This document shows, piece by piece, positions 14,394 through 14,577 of a DNA stretch of 14,577 nucleotides (its first letter is position 1; each line of letters starts with the position of its first letter). The DNA comes from CAYGFH01 sp964430295 (GTDB lineage Bacteria; Patescibacteriota; Microgenomatia; UBA10105; UBA927). The stretch covers positions 1 through 14,577 of the forward strand of contig CAYSEV010000032.1 of the NCBI GenBank assembly GCA_964430295.1, written 5' to 3'. A program made the position numbers and the translations under genes. The notes under the pieces are model-generated. The model saw only the letters and a program-made list of their open reading frames with translations, had not been told where the DNA came from and ran no database searches.

Positions 14394-14577
14394 ATGAAAC
14401 CACAGAGAAGTACTATCGATGTTATTATTCCTGCTTACAATGAGGAAAAACATATAAAAGATTGTTTATATGCGCTAACCCATCAGACATATACCGGATC
14501 GTATAGAATCATTGTTATTGACAATAATTCAACTGATAATACTAAAAAAATCGCATCTTCGTTTCCCGGTGTACTGG
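14394..14577 (+). CDS. GT2-family glycosyltransferase, 5' part only
   Basis: The first 61 residues of an inverting GT-A glycosyltransferase. They hold DVIIPAYNEEKHI (9-21), the classic GT2 opening, and IIVIDNNSTDNT (39-50), in which the aspartate of the IDNNS motif contacts the nucleotide. The frame runs off the window. An upstream ATG at 14371 hits a stop after eight codons, so 14394 is the start. It is divergent from the UGM operon with 88 bases between and would add a sugar to a growing glycan or lipid carrier. Donor and acceptor are unknown; a link to galactofuranose is suggested only by position. Confidence 0.9.
   Translation, partial: MKPQRSTIDVIIPAYNEEKHIKDCLYALTHQTYTGSYRIIVIDNNSTDNTKKIASSFPGVL

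Overview
The window most likely comes from a Patescibacteria (Candidate Phyla Radiation, CPR) genome, probably of the Microgenomates type. The signs are an AT-rich genome with short genes packed as 4-base overlaps, a 16S rRNA gene with several expanded helices and departures from 'universal' signatures, a 16S gene not linked to 23S, and small Pro/Thr-rich or orphan membrane proteins. The phylum is inferred from memory of 16S signatures; a tree would settle it. A run of ten N at 11585-11594 shows this is a scaffold.

Layout, left to right. (1) 1-583, minus: 5' part of a class V (alanine-glyoxylate/serine-pyruvate type) aminotransferase running off the edge. (2) 665-2681, minus: a self-contained 16S rRNA unit made of a boxA-like leader element, a long leader/trailer processing stem, the ~1726-nt 16S gene (885-2610) with large insertions in helices 6, 26 and 40, and a terminator. 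No tRNA, 23S or 5S gene follows. (3) 2698-6987, minus: six genes for a small Pro/Thr-rich membrane protein, a PAP2 phosphatase, a SpoU/TrmH RNA methyltransferase, two tandem membrane-anchored SGNH hydrolases and a second PAP2 phosphatase, closed by a strong terminator. (4) 7019-10220, minus: dprA-topA with its own terminator. (5) 10280-10663, plus: an unrecognised three-helix membrane protein whose 3' end overlaps the next gene tail to tail. (6) 10632-14305, minus: a UDP-galactopyranose mutase (UGM) of the eukaryotic sequence type, a GT4 glycosyltransferase and a six-hairpin glycosidase broken by the assembly gap. (7) 14394-14577, plus: the start of a GT2 glycosyltransferase, divergent from the mutase.

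How the genes fit together. Regions 3, 6 and 7 look like cell-envelope functions: lipid-phosphate phosphatases and acyl-ester hydrolases in one run, and a glycan-building cluster that would make UDP-galactofuranose and transfer sugars in the other. dprA-topA is a widely conserved housekeeping pair (DNA uptake/RecA loading and DNA supercoiling). Nearly all starts lack a Shine-Dalgarno sequence although the 16S anti-SD is intact. Several have TATATG at the start codon and a -10-like box within about 12 bases, suggesting short or absent 5' leaders.

No defence system, CRISPR array, transposon or tRNA gene was seen. The most unusual items are the stand-alone 16S unit, the heptamer-repeat insertion in helix 26 and the eukaryotic-type UGM.
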